A DNA stretch of 64,000 nucleotides, from contig NZ_JALIRP010000001.1 in assembly GCF_022898935.1 (NCBI RefSeq), forward strand, positions 682,001 to 746,000. Reading direction: 5' to 3'. The notes beneath the pieces are model-generated. The model was not told where the DNA came from and searched no databases. It saw only the letters and a list, made by a program, of their open reading frames with translations. The stretch is from Paenibacillus mangrovi. GTDB lineage: Bacteria > Bacillota > Bacilli > Paenibacillales > Paenibacillaceae. Shown here in pieces: positions 35,133-43,486 of the stretch; within the stretch, counting starts at the first letter, position 1; every line of letters begins with the position of its first letter. A program made the position numbers and the translations under genes.

Positions 35133-35714
35133 ATGATTAAAACTAACAAGTCCTTGATATTACTCTATCCCTCTGATCAAACTCTCTCTGATATATCTTT
35201 ACCGGATGGATACATATTAAGAAACTACAACAATGACGATAAGGATCAGTATAACAAGTTATTAGAATTGGAAGGCTGGAATTTGAATGATGAGGGATTT
35301 AAAGTGTTCTACGATGCTGTACTCCCTAATGGAATATTTATTATAGAAGATGAAGGGACTGGGCAAATCGTTTCCACAGCAGCTGCCATTCATAACCCAA
35401 ATTGTTCGCACCATTACTTTCCGTTCGGTGGAGAGGTTGGTTTTGTAATTACACGGCCAGAGCACAGAGGAAAGGCAATTGGAACATTTATAACATCAAT
35501 AAGCGTAAAGAGATTAATAAGTGGAGGATACTTCTCTATCAGGGCAGTGACACATGATCATCGATTGTCTGCAATAAAGACCTATTTGAATATAGGATTC
35601 CAACCATTTATTTACCAGGAAGATATGGAGAGTAGATGGAATGAAGTGATAAAGCAATTAAATTTATATAATAAACATGTAAACTACATAAATAAGGGCG
35701 ATTTTGAGGGTTGA
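35133..35714 (+). CDS. GNAT-family acetyltransferase, cassette 14
   Basis: 193 residues. GNAT motif 'GFVITRPEHRGKAIGTFITSISVKRL' near residues 100-125, followed by 'HDHRLSAIKTYLNIGFQPFI', typical of this fold. Start ATG 35133 with CAGGAGG upstream; the open frame upstream to 34971 is only the preceding attC-like element. Substrate unknown. Confidence 0.8.
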   Translation: MIKTNKSLILLYPSDQTLSDISLPDGYILRNYNNDDKDQYNKLLELEGWNLNDEGFKVFYDAVLPNGIFIIEDEGTGQIVSTAAAIHNPNCSHHYFPFGGEVGFVITRPEHRGKAIGTFITSISVKRLISGGYFSIRAVTHDHRLSAIKTYLNIGFQPFIYQEDMESRWNEVIKQLNLYNKHVNYINKGDFEG

Positions 35715-35720
35715 TTCGAA

Positions 35721-35908
35721 GAAGGCAGCTACAACAGATAACACTGTTTTCCTGCTGAGGGGCTTACGCCCCTTGGTCTGCCCGAGGAATTTCGAGGAAG
35801 CTTAGACAGGCAGACACACTTGCACTGACTAACCGCGTCGCAGCCGCCCCTACGGGGCTTAAGTCAGTGAGGCATCGGGTACACAATAACGTTATATGAC
35901 ATACCCGC
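35721..35908 (+). repeat. attC-like site aC14 (complete)
   Basis: R'' CAGATAAC 35735-35742, R' GTTATATG 35891-35898. Its 5' end GCAGCTACAACAGATAAC pairs with the start of cassette 14 (TTATCTGCAATAGCTGC) at 14 or more positions. R' matches aC15 better than itself. Confidence 0.9.
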
Positions 35909-36058
35909 AAATCCAATTTCACATTTTCCTATACTATGACTTCTTATTGTTGTCAACAATTGTTACAAAGCATTATTTTTAGAATAATATAATTATTCTT
36001 GATTTGAACAATATTGAAGATGATCAGGTAGAAAATTTGTACACGAGGAGATAAAACT

Positions 36059-36511
36059 ATGACAAAAAACAAATTACTAAGAATGGACAATGTCGGCATC
36101 GTTGTAGAATCCCTTGATAACGCAATCTCTTTCTTCGAGGAGATTGGCTTGAGCCTCGAAGGGCGAGCCAATGTCGAAGGTGAATGGGCTGGTTGCGTAA
36201 CCGGACTAGGTTCTCAGTGTGTAGAGATTGCTATGATGGTTACCCCAGATGGCCACAGCCGACTTGAACTTTCGAGATTTCTCACCCCACCTACTATATC
36301 AGATCACCGGACTGCTCCTGTAAACTCCCTCGGTTATCTACGCGTCATGTTTACAGTTCAAGACATTGATGAAATGGTATCCAGACTCAGTAAGTATGGT
36401 GCTCAGCTCGTTGGCGAAGTGGTTCAGTACGAGGACTCGTATCGGCTCTGCTACATTCGTGGAATTGAAGGACTTCTAATCGGTTTGGCGGAACAACTCG
36501 GTAACAAATAA
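36059..36511 (+). CDS. VOC (glyoxalase/bleomycin-resistance fold) protein, cassette 15
   Basis: 150 residues, two beta-alpha-beta-beta-beta modules: 'MDNVGIVVESLDNAISFFEEIGL' then 'GYLRVMFTVQDIDEMVSRLSKYGAQLVGEV'. VOC proteins are metal enzymes or drug-binding proteins; the substrate is not evident. Base composition is more balanced than its neighbours. RBS GAGGAG. A 150-nt AT-rich leader precedes it and may hold its own promoter. Confidence 0.82.
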   Translation: MTKNKLLRMDNVGIVVESLDNAISFFEEIGLSLEGRANVEGEWAGCVTGLGSQCVEIAMMVTPDGHSRLELSRFLTPPTISDHRTAPVNSLGYLRVMFTVQDIDEMVSRLSKYGAQLVGEVVQYEDSYRLCYIRGIEGLLIGLAEQLGNK

Positions 36512-36600
36512 GTAAGTGACGGTTTATAAAAAGCCTTTACTGAAATATACTTTAATAGAGTAAAAATAGAAACAGTAAGGCAGTGTGAAAGTAACTCGAA

Positions 36601-36788
36601 GAAGTCGAGTGCGTCATAAAACATCGTATTCACGCGGCGGGCTGACGCCCTTGGTCCGACCGAAGTTAAGAAGCCAGGAAGCATATTCAGCCGGACAACC
36701 TCTGCGAGGCTAAGTTTTCGCCCCGGCGCTATGCGCCTTAAGCCTCTCGGACTTGTGAATACAAGAACGTTAGGCGACATCCTTTAAA
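36601..36788 (+). repeat. attC-like site aC15 (complete)
   Basis: R'' CATAAAAC 36615-36622, R' GTTAGGCG 36769-36776. Arms GTATTCACG/TGTGAATAC, CTTGGTCCGACC/CCGGACAA, AGGCTAA/TTAAGCCT. Confidence 0.85.
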
Positions 36789-36814
36789 AACTTATTATCT
36801 GAGGTACTTAAAAG

Positions 36815-37081
36815 ATGATCAATATATCCCTTTCTTTAGAGCATAAGGGTTGGGCGAATATTAAATTCTGGAATAATAATGATGAAATTAGCATACCAGG
36901 GTCATTTTTAACAGATTGTATAGATGAATTAATTACAAAGATTGCAGAATAGCCGAAGGTGCATCTGAAGTCGTGATCAGACTGAACCTGGTGAGTATAG
37001 AATTCAAATCATTCAACAGATGAATGGAAATAGTCATTTAAAGATAATTGAAATGGATGACAATTTTCAGGGCAGAATTTG
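36815..37081 (+). pseudogene. Decayed unknown gene, cassette 16
   Basis: ATG 36815 opens 45 codons (ISLSLEHKGWANIKFW, FLTDCIDELITKIAE) and stops; the next stretch continues in other frames (EGASEVVIRLNL, then GEYRIQIIQQMNGN) up to 37081, so at least two frameshifts. No family recognised. Confidence 0.5.
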
Positions 37082-37230
37082 ATTGAGGGTAAGTGCCTCT
37101 TCGAAGATGATATCCAACTAAAAAATTAATTAATAATTTAAGACATTTGAAGGTAGCCGACTTTTTCTTCAGCTGCTTTTTCTTAACTAGTGGAAAGTTA
37201 TTTGCGCAACGAACATAAAAAGAAGTCCCT
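37082..37230. other. Broken cassette end
   Basis: 37097-37117 (TTCGAAGATGATATCCAAC) looks like the 5' edge of a lost attC-like site of cassette 16 (about 9 of 14 matches to the expected core). After it the pattern stops until 38.8 kb. Nothing else seen. Confidence 0.35.
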
Positions 37231-37237
37231 AACCCTC

Positions 37238-37268
37238 TTGCACCTTACGCGACGTCACGCTTTATACT
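37238..37268 (+). promoter_or_regulatory. MerR-type promoter (19-nt spacer)
   Basis: TTGCAC, a 19-nt spacer (CTTACGCGACGTCACGCTT) and TATACT. The over-long spacer holding a CTTACG...CGTCACG element is the hallmark of promoters activated by MerR-family regulators. It precedes the hydrolase gene by ~100 nt; no MerR gene is in the window. Confidence 0.5.
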
Positions 37269-37369
37269 ACAGATACTAATAAATAGCTAGCATCAAAGAA
37301 AGGGGAGGTTTTTGAAAACAGACTAATGGTCATTCAGAAGTGAATTATAAATCTCAGGAGGCAAATACA

Positions 37370-38164
37370 ATGAAAAAAATACTTTCGAAAGATGGAACCA
37401 CCATTGCGTTTGATATATCCGGGAATGGACCGGCGATCATCCTGGTATGCGCTGCATTCCAAACTCGTTCGGATCAGATGATGTTGCAGCTTGCTTCGCT
37501 TCTGTCACCCCACTTTACCGTATTCAACTACGATCGTCGGGGTCGAGGGGATAGCGGCGACACGGCGCCGTACGCAGTTGAGCGCGAAGTCGAAGATATC
37601 GAAACTCTTATCAACGAGGCTGGTGGATCGGCATTCGTATTCGGCATGTCTTCCGGAGGAGTTCTTGCCCTAGAAGCAGCTCGCAAGCTTGCTATCACGA
37701 AGCTGGCATTGTACGAGCCACCGTTCGTCGTTGACAATTCGCGTCATCCTCTGCCGGAGGATTATTTAAAGCAGCTCAAAGAGCTGACAGCATTGGGTCG
37801 CCGAGGCGACGCAGTTGAGTATTTCTTGACGAAAGCAGCAGGCGTTCCTGCCGATTTCGTTGCTCCGATGCGAAGTGCGCCATTCTGGCCTGCGATGGAA
37901 GATGTAGCGCACACATTGGTCTATGATGGCATCATCATGGGTGACACCATGTCGGGCAACCCATTGCCAGCCGAGCGGTGGTCTTCCGTCTCGATCCCTA
38001 CGCTCGTGGTGGGTGGAGGGACAAGTCCTGAATACCAGCAAAATGCGGTAAAAACGCTCGTGGACAGACTCCCCAATGCAAAGTGCCACATCTTGGAGAG
38101 TCAGGATCATAACGTGGCTCCGGATTTCCTCGCTCCTGTTTTGACTGAATATTTCTCCAAGTAA
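37370..38164 (+). CDS. Alpha/beta hydrolase
   Basis: 264 residues. Nucleophile elbow 'FGMSSGG' (GxSxG) near residue 93, oxyanion region 'VCAAFQTRSDQM', acid in 'VVGGGTSPEYQQ' region and the final His in 'ESQDHNVAPDF'. It is more GC-rich than the flanking cassettes and has its own MerR-type promoter and terminator, so it is a separate insertion rather than a cassette. RBS CAGGAGG, ATG 37370. Substrate unknown. Confidence 0.88.
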   Translation: MKKILSKDGTTIAFDISGNGPAIILVCAAFQTRSDQMMLQLASLLSPHFTVFNYDRRGRGDSGDTAPYAVEREVEDIETLINEAGGSAFVFGMSSGGVLALEAARKLAITKLALYEPPFVVDNSRHPLPEDYLKQLKELTALGRRGDAVEYFLTKAAGVPADFVAPMRSAPFWPAMEDVAHTLVYDGIIMGDTMSGNPLPAERWSSVSIPTLVVGGGTSPEYQQNAVKTLVDRLPNAKCHILESQDHNVAPDFLAPVLTEYFSK

Positions 38165-38169
38165 AATTA

Positions 38170-38200
38170 AAGGAGCTGCCTCGGCGGCTCTTTTTTCACG
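38170..38200 (+). terminator. Terminator after the hydrolase gene
   Basis: GGAGCTGCCTCGGCGGCTCTTTTTT hairpin plus T-run. Confidence 0.75.
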
Positions 38201-38487
38201 AAAAAAACAGCAACATAATTGACTAACAGAATATCTTTTTCCATCATTTTACCGATCGACAACAGATTGAAAGTTTTCAATTAGATTTAATTTCGTGCAC
38301 TTTTGCTGTTCCACTGATCCGAAAGAGATTGAATAATATGGAATATTCGCATAACATACTTCGTAAAGGGTTAATTACGAATTTCGCAATTATATTTCTG
38401 GGAGCAAGGATTGCGAAATTTATAGAATATGAGTTATGTGAAATCTCCGGTAAAGCTTATTGATAAATGAAAGGGAGGTATGCAATT
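38201..38487. other. Gene-free AT-rich stretch
   Basis: Contains the partly repeated words 'aatattcgcataacatac' and 'tagaatatgagttatgtgaaatc' near 38343 and 38424. The latter (GTTATGTG) could be the left edge of the cassette ending at aC16, but the match to that site is weak. Confidence 0.3.
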
Positions 38488-38793
38488 GTGCCGGATCATA
38501 AAGATAAATTTAGTCAGTATGCTCTATGTGCTTTGTTTCCTTTCGAGCTAATGGTTAACGTGTTTAGAATTAGTAGGCAGACAGGTTGGGATATTGGCAC
38601 GGTAAACAATTTAAGTTCAGCAATTTTTTATTACTGAATTGGTATTGGGGACAATCACATTCTATTTACTATAATTAATAGAGTATATCGAGAAATAATA
38701 AAATTAAGAAATTTAGGACAAGAATATAAGAGATTATGGGGAATAGAATTCCCTCAAACATCTTTTGAAAGATTAGAAAAAGCCAAAGAATGA
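38488..38793 (+). pseudogene. Small unknown gene with an in-frame TGA
   Basis: From GTG 38488 (RBS AAGGGAGG) 49 codons run to a TGA at 38635-38637; the same frame continues as sensible protein (HILFTIINRVYREIIKLR, LWGIEFPQTSFERLEKAKE) to 38793. A single stop mutation best explains it. Helical; no family recognised. It lies just 5' of aC16. Confidence 0.5.
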
Positions 38794-38828
38794 AAATTCA
38801 GGATAACAAATGAAAGTTTGTTCAAAGA

Positions 38829-39018
38829 AGAAAGTACGTCATATAACAACGTATCTACGCCACGGGGCTAACACCCCTTGGTTTGCCCGAAGATTTTCGA
38901 AGAAATGGAATCAGGCAAACAACCCTACACCACCTAACCGCGCCGCGGCCAGTCGCTAACGCTCCTTTAAGGTGGTGAGGGTTCGTAGATACAAGAACGT
39001 TATCGGAAATCAATGCAA
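38829..39018 (+). repeat. attC-like site aC16 (complete)
   Basis: R'' CATATAAC 38840-38847, R' GTTATCGG 38999-39006. From the GTATCTACG stem on it is almost the same as aC9 (same CCGAAGATTTTCG arm, same AGTCGCTAACGCTCC loop), so these two arose from a recent common copy. Confidence 0.88.
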
Positions 39019-39063
39019 ACAATTTTTGTATTAGGTAAAAAGAAAATCGAGGAGGAACAAGCG

Positions 39064-39660
39064 ATGGAGGAAAATTCAATGAAAATAGATTATAGTGAAT
39101 ACTTTTGGCAGGATGATAAAGTCAGATTACGTGCAATACTTCCAGATGATTGGAAAGGAGATTATGTTAGTAAATTTGATACTCCTGCACGTCGTCTTCT
39201 AGAATGTTCGACAGAATTGCCGCCAACTACTGCGGATTCAAAGAAATTTGCAGAGGAAAATGCTGATTTTTCATCAACAAATGGAAGAATCATGTTTACT
39301 CTTGAGACCTTAGAAGGTGAAAGCATAGGAGGTATCAATCTTAATAGTATTAATGAAAGAAATGGTACGTTCAGTATCGGAATAGTAATAGATAAAGAAT
39401 ATCGTGGTATGGGTTATGGCACAAGAGTGATGAAGATTCTGTTAAGGTACGCATTCCTGGAACGAAGGCTTAATAAATTCAACGACTCTGTTCTTGAGGG
39501 AAATGAAGCATCTGCAAAGATGATGGAGAAACTCGGATGTATTCAGGAAGGCATACGGCGACAGGTGGTCTATATTAATGGGAAATTTAAAGACTTCATA
39601 TTGTATGGATTAACGAAAGACGAATTTGTTGAAAAGCATAGAGAAGAGTTAAACCTCTAG
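39064..39660 (+). CDS. GNAT acetyltransferase (RimJ/RimL-like), cassette 17
   Basis: About 198 residues. 'KVRLRAILPDDW' start of the domain, acetyl-CoA motif 'VIDKEYRGMGYGTRVMKILLRYAF', then 'EGNEASAKMMEKLGCIQEGIRRQVVYINGKFKDFILYGL', typical of RimJ/RimL-type enzymes. Start ATG 39064 (GAGGAGGAAC upstream). Substrate unknown. Confidence 0.85.
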   Translation: MEENSMKIDYSEYFWQDDKVRLRAILPDDWKGDYVSKFDTPARRLLECSTELPPTTADSKKFAEENADFSSTNGRIMFTLETLEGESIGGINLNSINERNGTFSIGIVIDKEYRGMGYGTRVMKILLRYAFLERRLNKFNDSVLEGNEASAKMMEKLGCIQEGIRRQVVYINGKFKDFILYGLTKDEFVEKHREELNL

Positions 39661-39696
39661 CACTGACTTCCGACGGACAAATGTGAGTTAAATCGA

Positions 39697-39745
39697 GGAA
39701 GGCATTGAAATCCGATAACAATATATTCAGGCATTGGCTCCTTAC
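39697..39745 (+). repeat. attC-like site aC17 (5' part only)
   Basis: GGCATTGAAAT and R'' CCGATAAC (39712-39719) pair almost perfectly with the start of cassette 17 (TTATCGGAAATCAATGC). After 'aacaatatattcaggca' the element is lost. Confidence 0.7.
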
Positions 39746-39767
39746 ATCAAAAGACAGCAGAGCGGTG

Positions 39768-39981
39768 TAGAAAGGAAGTAGAAACGGCAGAGGGAAATGC
39801 GAAGAGTTCGGAGCTAGAGTATATGATGAAGAGCTTGCTGGTTCCTTCATGATATTAGTGCTGTATTTCCAAACGAAGTAAGAATTGAAGTTTCAAGAAG
39901 TCTTGGGATTAATGTACTATTCGAGGACAGATTCTCCGGAATTCTTCAAGGAAGATCAATTACGCTCGCTTTGGGTTTTAG
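39768..39981 (+). pseudogene. Gene remnant inserted in the broken aC17
   Basis: Two frames look protein-like: 'GARVYDEELAGSF' and, shifted, 'DISAVFPNEVRIEVSRSLG' to a TAG at 39979. No start. Probably the C-terminal part of a decayed gene. Confidence 0.4.
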
Positions 39982-40024
39982 TTAGATTAAAATCATCGTT
40001 TCAAGTGAGGTGGAGTTGAAAATT

Positions 40025-41014
40025 ATGAATGCAAATCAAGATCAGCCAATTCCCTATGCGGTTTTCGAGAATGATATTCAATTTCCGATATTGGATATTA
40101 CTCATCCCCTTTTCAACGGAAGTATTGATGAACAGGCGTATCATTTGAGCTGCCTCAAGTCAGCCCGGAGCATTGAATCATTAAAGAAGATGCCTGGCTT
40201 TATCCGGAACATCTTTGTGAAAATGTCGAATGTTGACAATTCTTATCTTAGCGGCATGCGTACCTTGTTGTACAAACTTGGCCCCGACTTAAGCCGGGGG
40301 ATAAAATTAGGTTTCCGGGACAAGTGGGCGGTAAAGCAAACCTCTTTCATGGGACTTCGGATCAGGCTGAGGGATCTTTGCCGGCGCCAGTCGAAACTTT
40401 TGCAGATCCAGCTTAAACAATTCCCTGAACGGAACCTTTGTTTCTTCAATATCGCTGGGGGGGCCGCCACCGACAGTATCAACACCCTGATTCTAATTCA
40501 GGAATCGGATCCGGAATTACTCAAGGGACGGAAGATTGAGATAAACATTTTAGATATAGATACCTACGGACCCAATTTCGCAAAACGGTGCATCGATGTT
40601 TTGAAGCAGCCGGGGGAACGCTTCCATGGCCTAGACATTACCCTCAATATCATTCATTATGACTGGAGCCAATCGGAGGCATTACTAAAGATGAGTTTGG
40701 AACGATCCGGCTGGACTCAGCTCTGTTCATCGGAGGGAGGGCTTTTTGAGTACGGTTTGGATTCAGATATCATTGAAAATTTAAACCATTTCTTTACTAA
40801 CTCCCCGGCGGACGCCCGGGTTACGGGTTCCTTAATATTCGACCGGTCGCATGTAAATCCGGGATATCTGGGATTTACAGAGTTTATTGGCGTGCAAATC
40901 CGATATCTTGGGCTGGAGGGGTTGCAGAGAATATTATCTCAAACCTCGTGGGTTTTGGAAGAATCCCATGAAATTGATACGATCTATATTCTGTTTTCAT
41001 TGAAGAAAGCGTGA
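40025..41014 (+). CDS. SAM methyltransferase-like protein
   Basis: About 329 residues. The middle has a Rossmann-like start 'LCFFNIAGGAATDSINTLILIQ' (weak motif I) and 'EINILDIDTYGPNFAKR' (acidic end of strand 2), then 'GSLIFDRSHVNPGYLGF'. Consistent with a class I methyltransferase-related fold; activity uncertain. Base composition is higher in GC than adjacent cassettes. ATG 40025; GTG 40010 is an in-frame alternative. Confidence 0.6.
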   Translation: MNANQDQPIPYAVFENDIQFPILDITHPLFNGSIDEQAYHLSCLKSARSIESLKKMPGFIRNIFVKMSNVDNSYLSGMRTLLYKLGPDLSRGIKLGFRDKWAVKQTSFMGLRIRLRDLCRRQSKLLQIQLKQFPERNLCFFNIAGGAATDSINTLILIQESDPELLKGRKIEINILDIDTYGPNFAKRCIDVLKQPGERFHGLDITLNIIHYDWSQSEALLKMSLERSGWTQLCSSEGGLFEYGLDSDIIENLNHFFTNSPADARVTGSLIFDRSHVNPGYLGFTEFIGVQIRYLGLEGLQRILSQTSWVLEESHEIDTIYILFSLKKA

Positions 41015-41083
41015 CTTAAGTCACCATGGTTGAAGGAAGTATATTTTTAAATTGAAAGAACAAGTGGTTTGCTGTATCAAAGA

Positions 41084-41255
41084 TGGCATTAACATCCAAT
41101 AACACCGAATTCAAGCTACGGAGCTAACGCCCCTCGGTCCTGGAAGTAAGGGTGACGGGACACATCCGCACCGACTAACCGCATCGCGGCCGGCCCTGAA
41201 GGGCCTTAAGTCGGTAGGACGTCGTGAATGCAAGAACGTTATAGGAAATCCCCGC
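41084..41255 (+). repeat. attC-like site aC18 (complete, short second arm)
   Basis: R'' CCAATAAC 41096-41103, R' GTTATAGG 41238-41245. The CTCGGTCC/GGGACA arm is shortened. Its 5' end TGGCATTAACATCC also pairs with the start of cassette 17, like the broken aC17. Confidence 0.82.
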
Positions 41256-41297
41256 TAAGACATAAATGCAAACAAAATATTTTAAGGAGATGTTTTC

Positions 41298-41870
41298 TTG
41301 AATCCAATATTATTAGATTTCCCAAGTCAATTTTTTACTGAAAGATTACTGATCAGAAGTCCTTTACCTGGAGATGGAAAGGTAGTTTATGAATCGATTA
41401 TGGCTTCGATAAATGAATTGAGAAGATGGCTTCCTTTTGCACAGAAAGAGCAGTCAGAACAAATAATAGAGGCCAATTTAAGGGAAGCACATTTGAGATT
41501 CTTAAAGAGAGAAGATCTTAGATTTCTTGTCTTTCATAAGGAAACCAATCAATATATTGGGTCCTCAGGTCTACATAATCCCAACTGGAACATACCTAAA
41601 TTCGAAATTGGATATTGGATAGACTCACGTCATAGTGGACAAGGATACATGACCGAAGCAGTACAAGGTATTTCAGACTTTGCATTTTATGTATTAAAGG
41701 CTCGAAGAGTAGAAATCCGTTGTGACACATTAAATGATAAGAGTAGGTCAATTCCAGAAAGATTAGGATTTACATTGGAAGGGACATTAAGAAATGAAGA
41801 TACATCTGTTGATGGAAGTACATTAAGGGATACATATATTTTTGCAAAGATTGATGTGAATAGCTTGTAA
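41298..41870 (+). CDS. GNAT acetyltransferase (RimJ/RimL-like), cassette 18
   Basis: 190 residues. 'FFTERLLIRSPLPGDG' at the start, 'IGYWIDSRHSGQGYMTEAVQGISDFAF' (acetyl-CoA site), 'RRVEIRCDTLNDKSRSIPERLGFTLEGTLRN'. Related to ribosomal-protein N-acetyltransferases; the real target is unknown. Start TTG 41298 with AAGGAGATG 7 nt upstream. Confidence 0.85.
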   Translation: MNPILLDFPSQFFTERLLIRSPLPGDGKVVYESIMASINELRRWLPFAQKEQSEQIIEANLREAHLRFLKREDLRFLVFHKETNQYIGSSGLHNPNWNIPKFEIGYWIDSRHSGQGYMTEAVQGISDFAFYVLKARRVEIRCDTLNDKSRSIPERLGFTLEGTLRNEDTSVDGSTLRDTYIFAKIDVNSL

Positions 41871-41880
41871 GTAATTCAAA

Positions 41881-41984
41881 GAAGGCGTTGACATCATATA
41901 ACACCATATTCACGCACTGGGATAACACCCCTGGTCTGCAAGAGTGTGAGGGTTCGTGAACACATGAACGCTAGCAGAAATTCC
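41881..41984 (+). repeat. attC-like site aC19 (internal deletion)
   Basis: R'' CATATAAC 41895-41902 and the 3' end GAGGGTTCGTGAACACATGAACG are present, but about 85 bp between CTGGTCTGCAAGAG and TGTGAGGG are missing. The 3' core reads GCTAGCAG where GTTAGCAG is expected from aC20, i.e. one substitution at the exchange dinucleotide. Confidence 0.78.
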
Positions 41985-42079
41985 TTGGACAAAGACAAGA
42001 AATGTGAGGGATAGATATTTCAAACCTAATTTCAGTAATTCGAAGAAATCTATTTACACTTAATATTATTCCTATAGTT

Positions 42080-42463
42080 TTGTTTCATTTCGTTTTGTTA
42101 CCTATTTGGTTTCTGGTAAATGTAGTTGAAGAATTGTGGGTAATAACAATATTTTCAGCAATTGGAACAACAATTATTTTTCCATATTATCAGGTTGTTG
42201 TTAATGGAAGATATAATAGAGATCATAATAATTATCGTTTTATAGAGAACGGGATATTAATATCATCTGCAACTTTAGTATCACATGCCTTGAACTACTT
42301 AAATTGGGGCCTATCGTCTCGAAGCTTACTGAACCCTGATTCAGAAACACTATTAATATTGAAATGGGAAATTATTATATCTTTATTAATAGTTTTTATA
42401 ATGAGTTGTGTACAACTGATTGAATTGAAGAATATACAAAAAGGTAAAAGCAATAATATTTAG
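42080..42463 (+). CDS. Small membrane protein, cassette 19
   Basis: 127 residues from TTG 42080, with about four hydrophobic segments (LLPIWFLVNVVEELWVITIFSAIG; LISSATLVSHAL; IIISLLIVFIMSCVQ). The frame is open and protein-like for 23 codons upstream to an ATA at 42011 behind GTGAGGG (DISNLISVIRRNLF), so the true start may be a non-standard codon there. No family recognised. Confidence 0.55.
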   Translation: MFHFVLLPIWFLVNVVEELWVITIFSAIGTTIIFPYYQVVVNGRYNRDHNNYRFIENGILISSATLVSHALNYLNWGLSSRSLLNPDSETLLILKWEIIISLLIVFIMSCVQLIELKNIQKGKSNNI

Positions 42464-42490
42464 AGCTATAGATTAAAAGTAATTCGAGAA

Positions 42491-42702
42491 GAGGGAACCT
42501 CTGCTAACACTATGTTCACGTTTCGAGGGCATTCGCCCCTCGGTCCGGCAGGAGTCCGATGTGTGTTCGAAAAAGTAATTGGCAGGAGCAGGGAAGTGGA
42601 ATCAGCCGGACACATCCGCACCGACTAACCGCATCGCGTCCGCCCTTCGGGCTTAAGGCGGTGAGGCGTCGGGAAAACACAAACGTTATAAGAAATCAGC
42701 GC
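42491..42702 (+). repeat. attC-like site aC20 (complete, long form)
   Basis: R'' CTGCTAAC 42501-42508, R' GTTATAAG 42685-42692. Long second arm like aC6 (GGTCCGGCAGGAGT ... AGCCGGACA). Stem ATGTTCACG; 3' partner GGGAAAACAC has decayed. Confidence 0.82.
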
Positions 42703-42808
42703 AAACACAGAATGTCAAAGGCAATTTGTATAAACGGGTATTTTTATTTGAGATGGCAATATGGGAAATATAATTTGTTGTAGAGGACAAGAAAAGGAGT
42801 AGAAGTCA

Positions 42809-43257
42809 ATGGTTCAATCACTCATCTTTGATATGGATGGAACACTTTTTCAAACAGATAAGATTTTAGAAATATCACTCAAAGATACTTTTAATCATCA
42901 GAAATCACTAAATAAATGGGATAAAGAAACTCCTATTGATAAATACATTTAGTTGCGATTGTAAATTTTTATAATTTGGATAACTGGGTTACTGAAACAT
43001 TTAGTATCTAGCAAATAGAATCGTTGAATAAATCAGATTTAGTGAAGACTATTATAGATAAGTATGGTATTACTCATGGTGCAGTAGTAGGGGACCGAAT
43101 TTCGGATATAAATGCAGCTAAGGATAATGGTTTGGTTGCAATAGGATGTAATTTTGATTTTGCACAAGAATATGAACTTTCTCAGGCTAATGTAGTTATA
43201 GAAGACTTAAATGAACTAAAATTAATTGTATCTCAGTTAAAGACTAACGGATATTGA
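42809..43257 (+). pseudogene. HAD-superfamily hydrolase, broken, cassette 20
   Basis: The N-terminal part (VQSLIFDMDGTLFQTDKILE, HAD motif I DxDGT) stops at 42951. The C-terminal part resumes at 43024 in another frame (LVKTIIDKYGITHGAVVGDRISDINAAKDNGLVAIGCNFDF, motif IV GDRxxDxxAA). The cap region is deleted, so the gene is inactive. It was a phosphoglycolate phosphatase-like hydrolase. Confidence 0.75.
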
Positions 43258-43287
43258 TAGTGTAGAGTCAAATTGTATGTATCTCGA

Positions 43288-43461
43288 AGAGGGCGATGAC
43301 ATCGTATCTACGCTGCGGGCTTTGCCCTTGGTTCGCAAGATGTGGTAAGCAGAGAAGTTGAATCAGCTCACAACCCTACGAGGCTAAGTCCGTCGGACGC
43401 GGCGCTGAGCGCCTTAAGCCTCTCGGGTTTGTAGATACAAGAACGTTATCTGAAATTCATA
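43288..43461 (+). repeat. attC-like site aC21 (5' core deleted)
   Basis: GGGCGATGACATC joins directly to GTATCTACGC; the 10 bases holding R'' (CTATAACACC in siblings) are gone. R' GTTATCTG 43445-43452 is intact and pairs with aC22 (CGGATAAC) except one base. This site should be inactive. Confidence 0.8.
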
Positions 43462-43486
43462 TGAAAAAAAACTAAGAGGTGATTGA

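Noticed and set aside
42559..42783. 74-residue open frame
   Set aside because: Lies within element aC20.
24591..43461. CRISPR array
   Set aside because: Repeats are 165-200 bp, degenerate and separated by 500-1100 bp containing genes; no cas genes.
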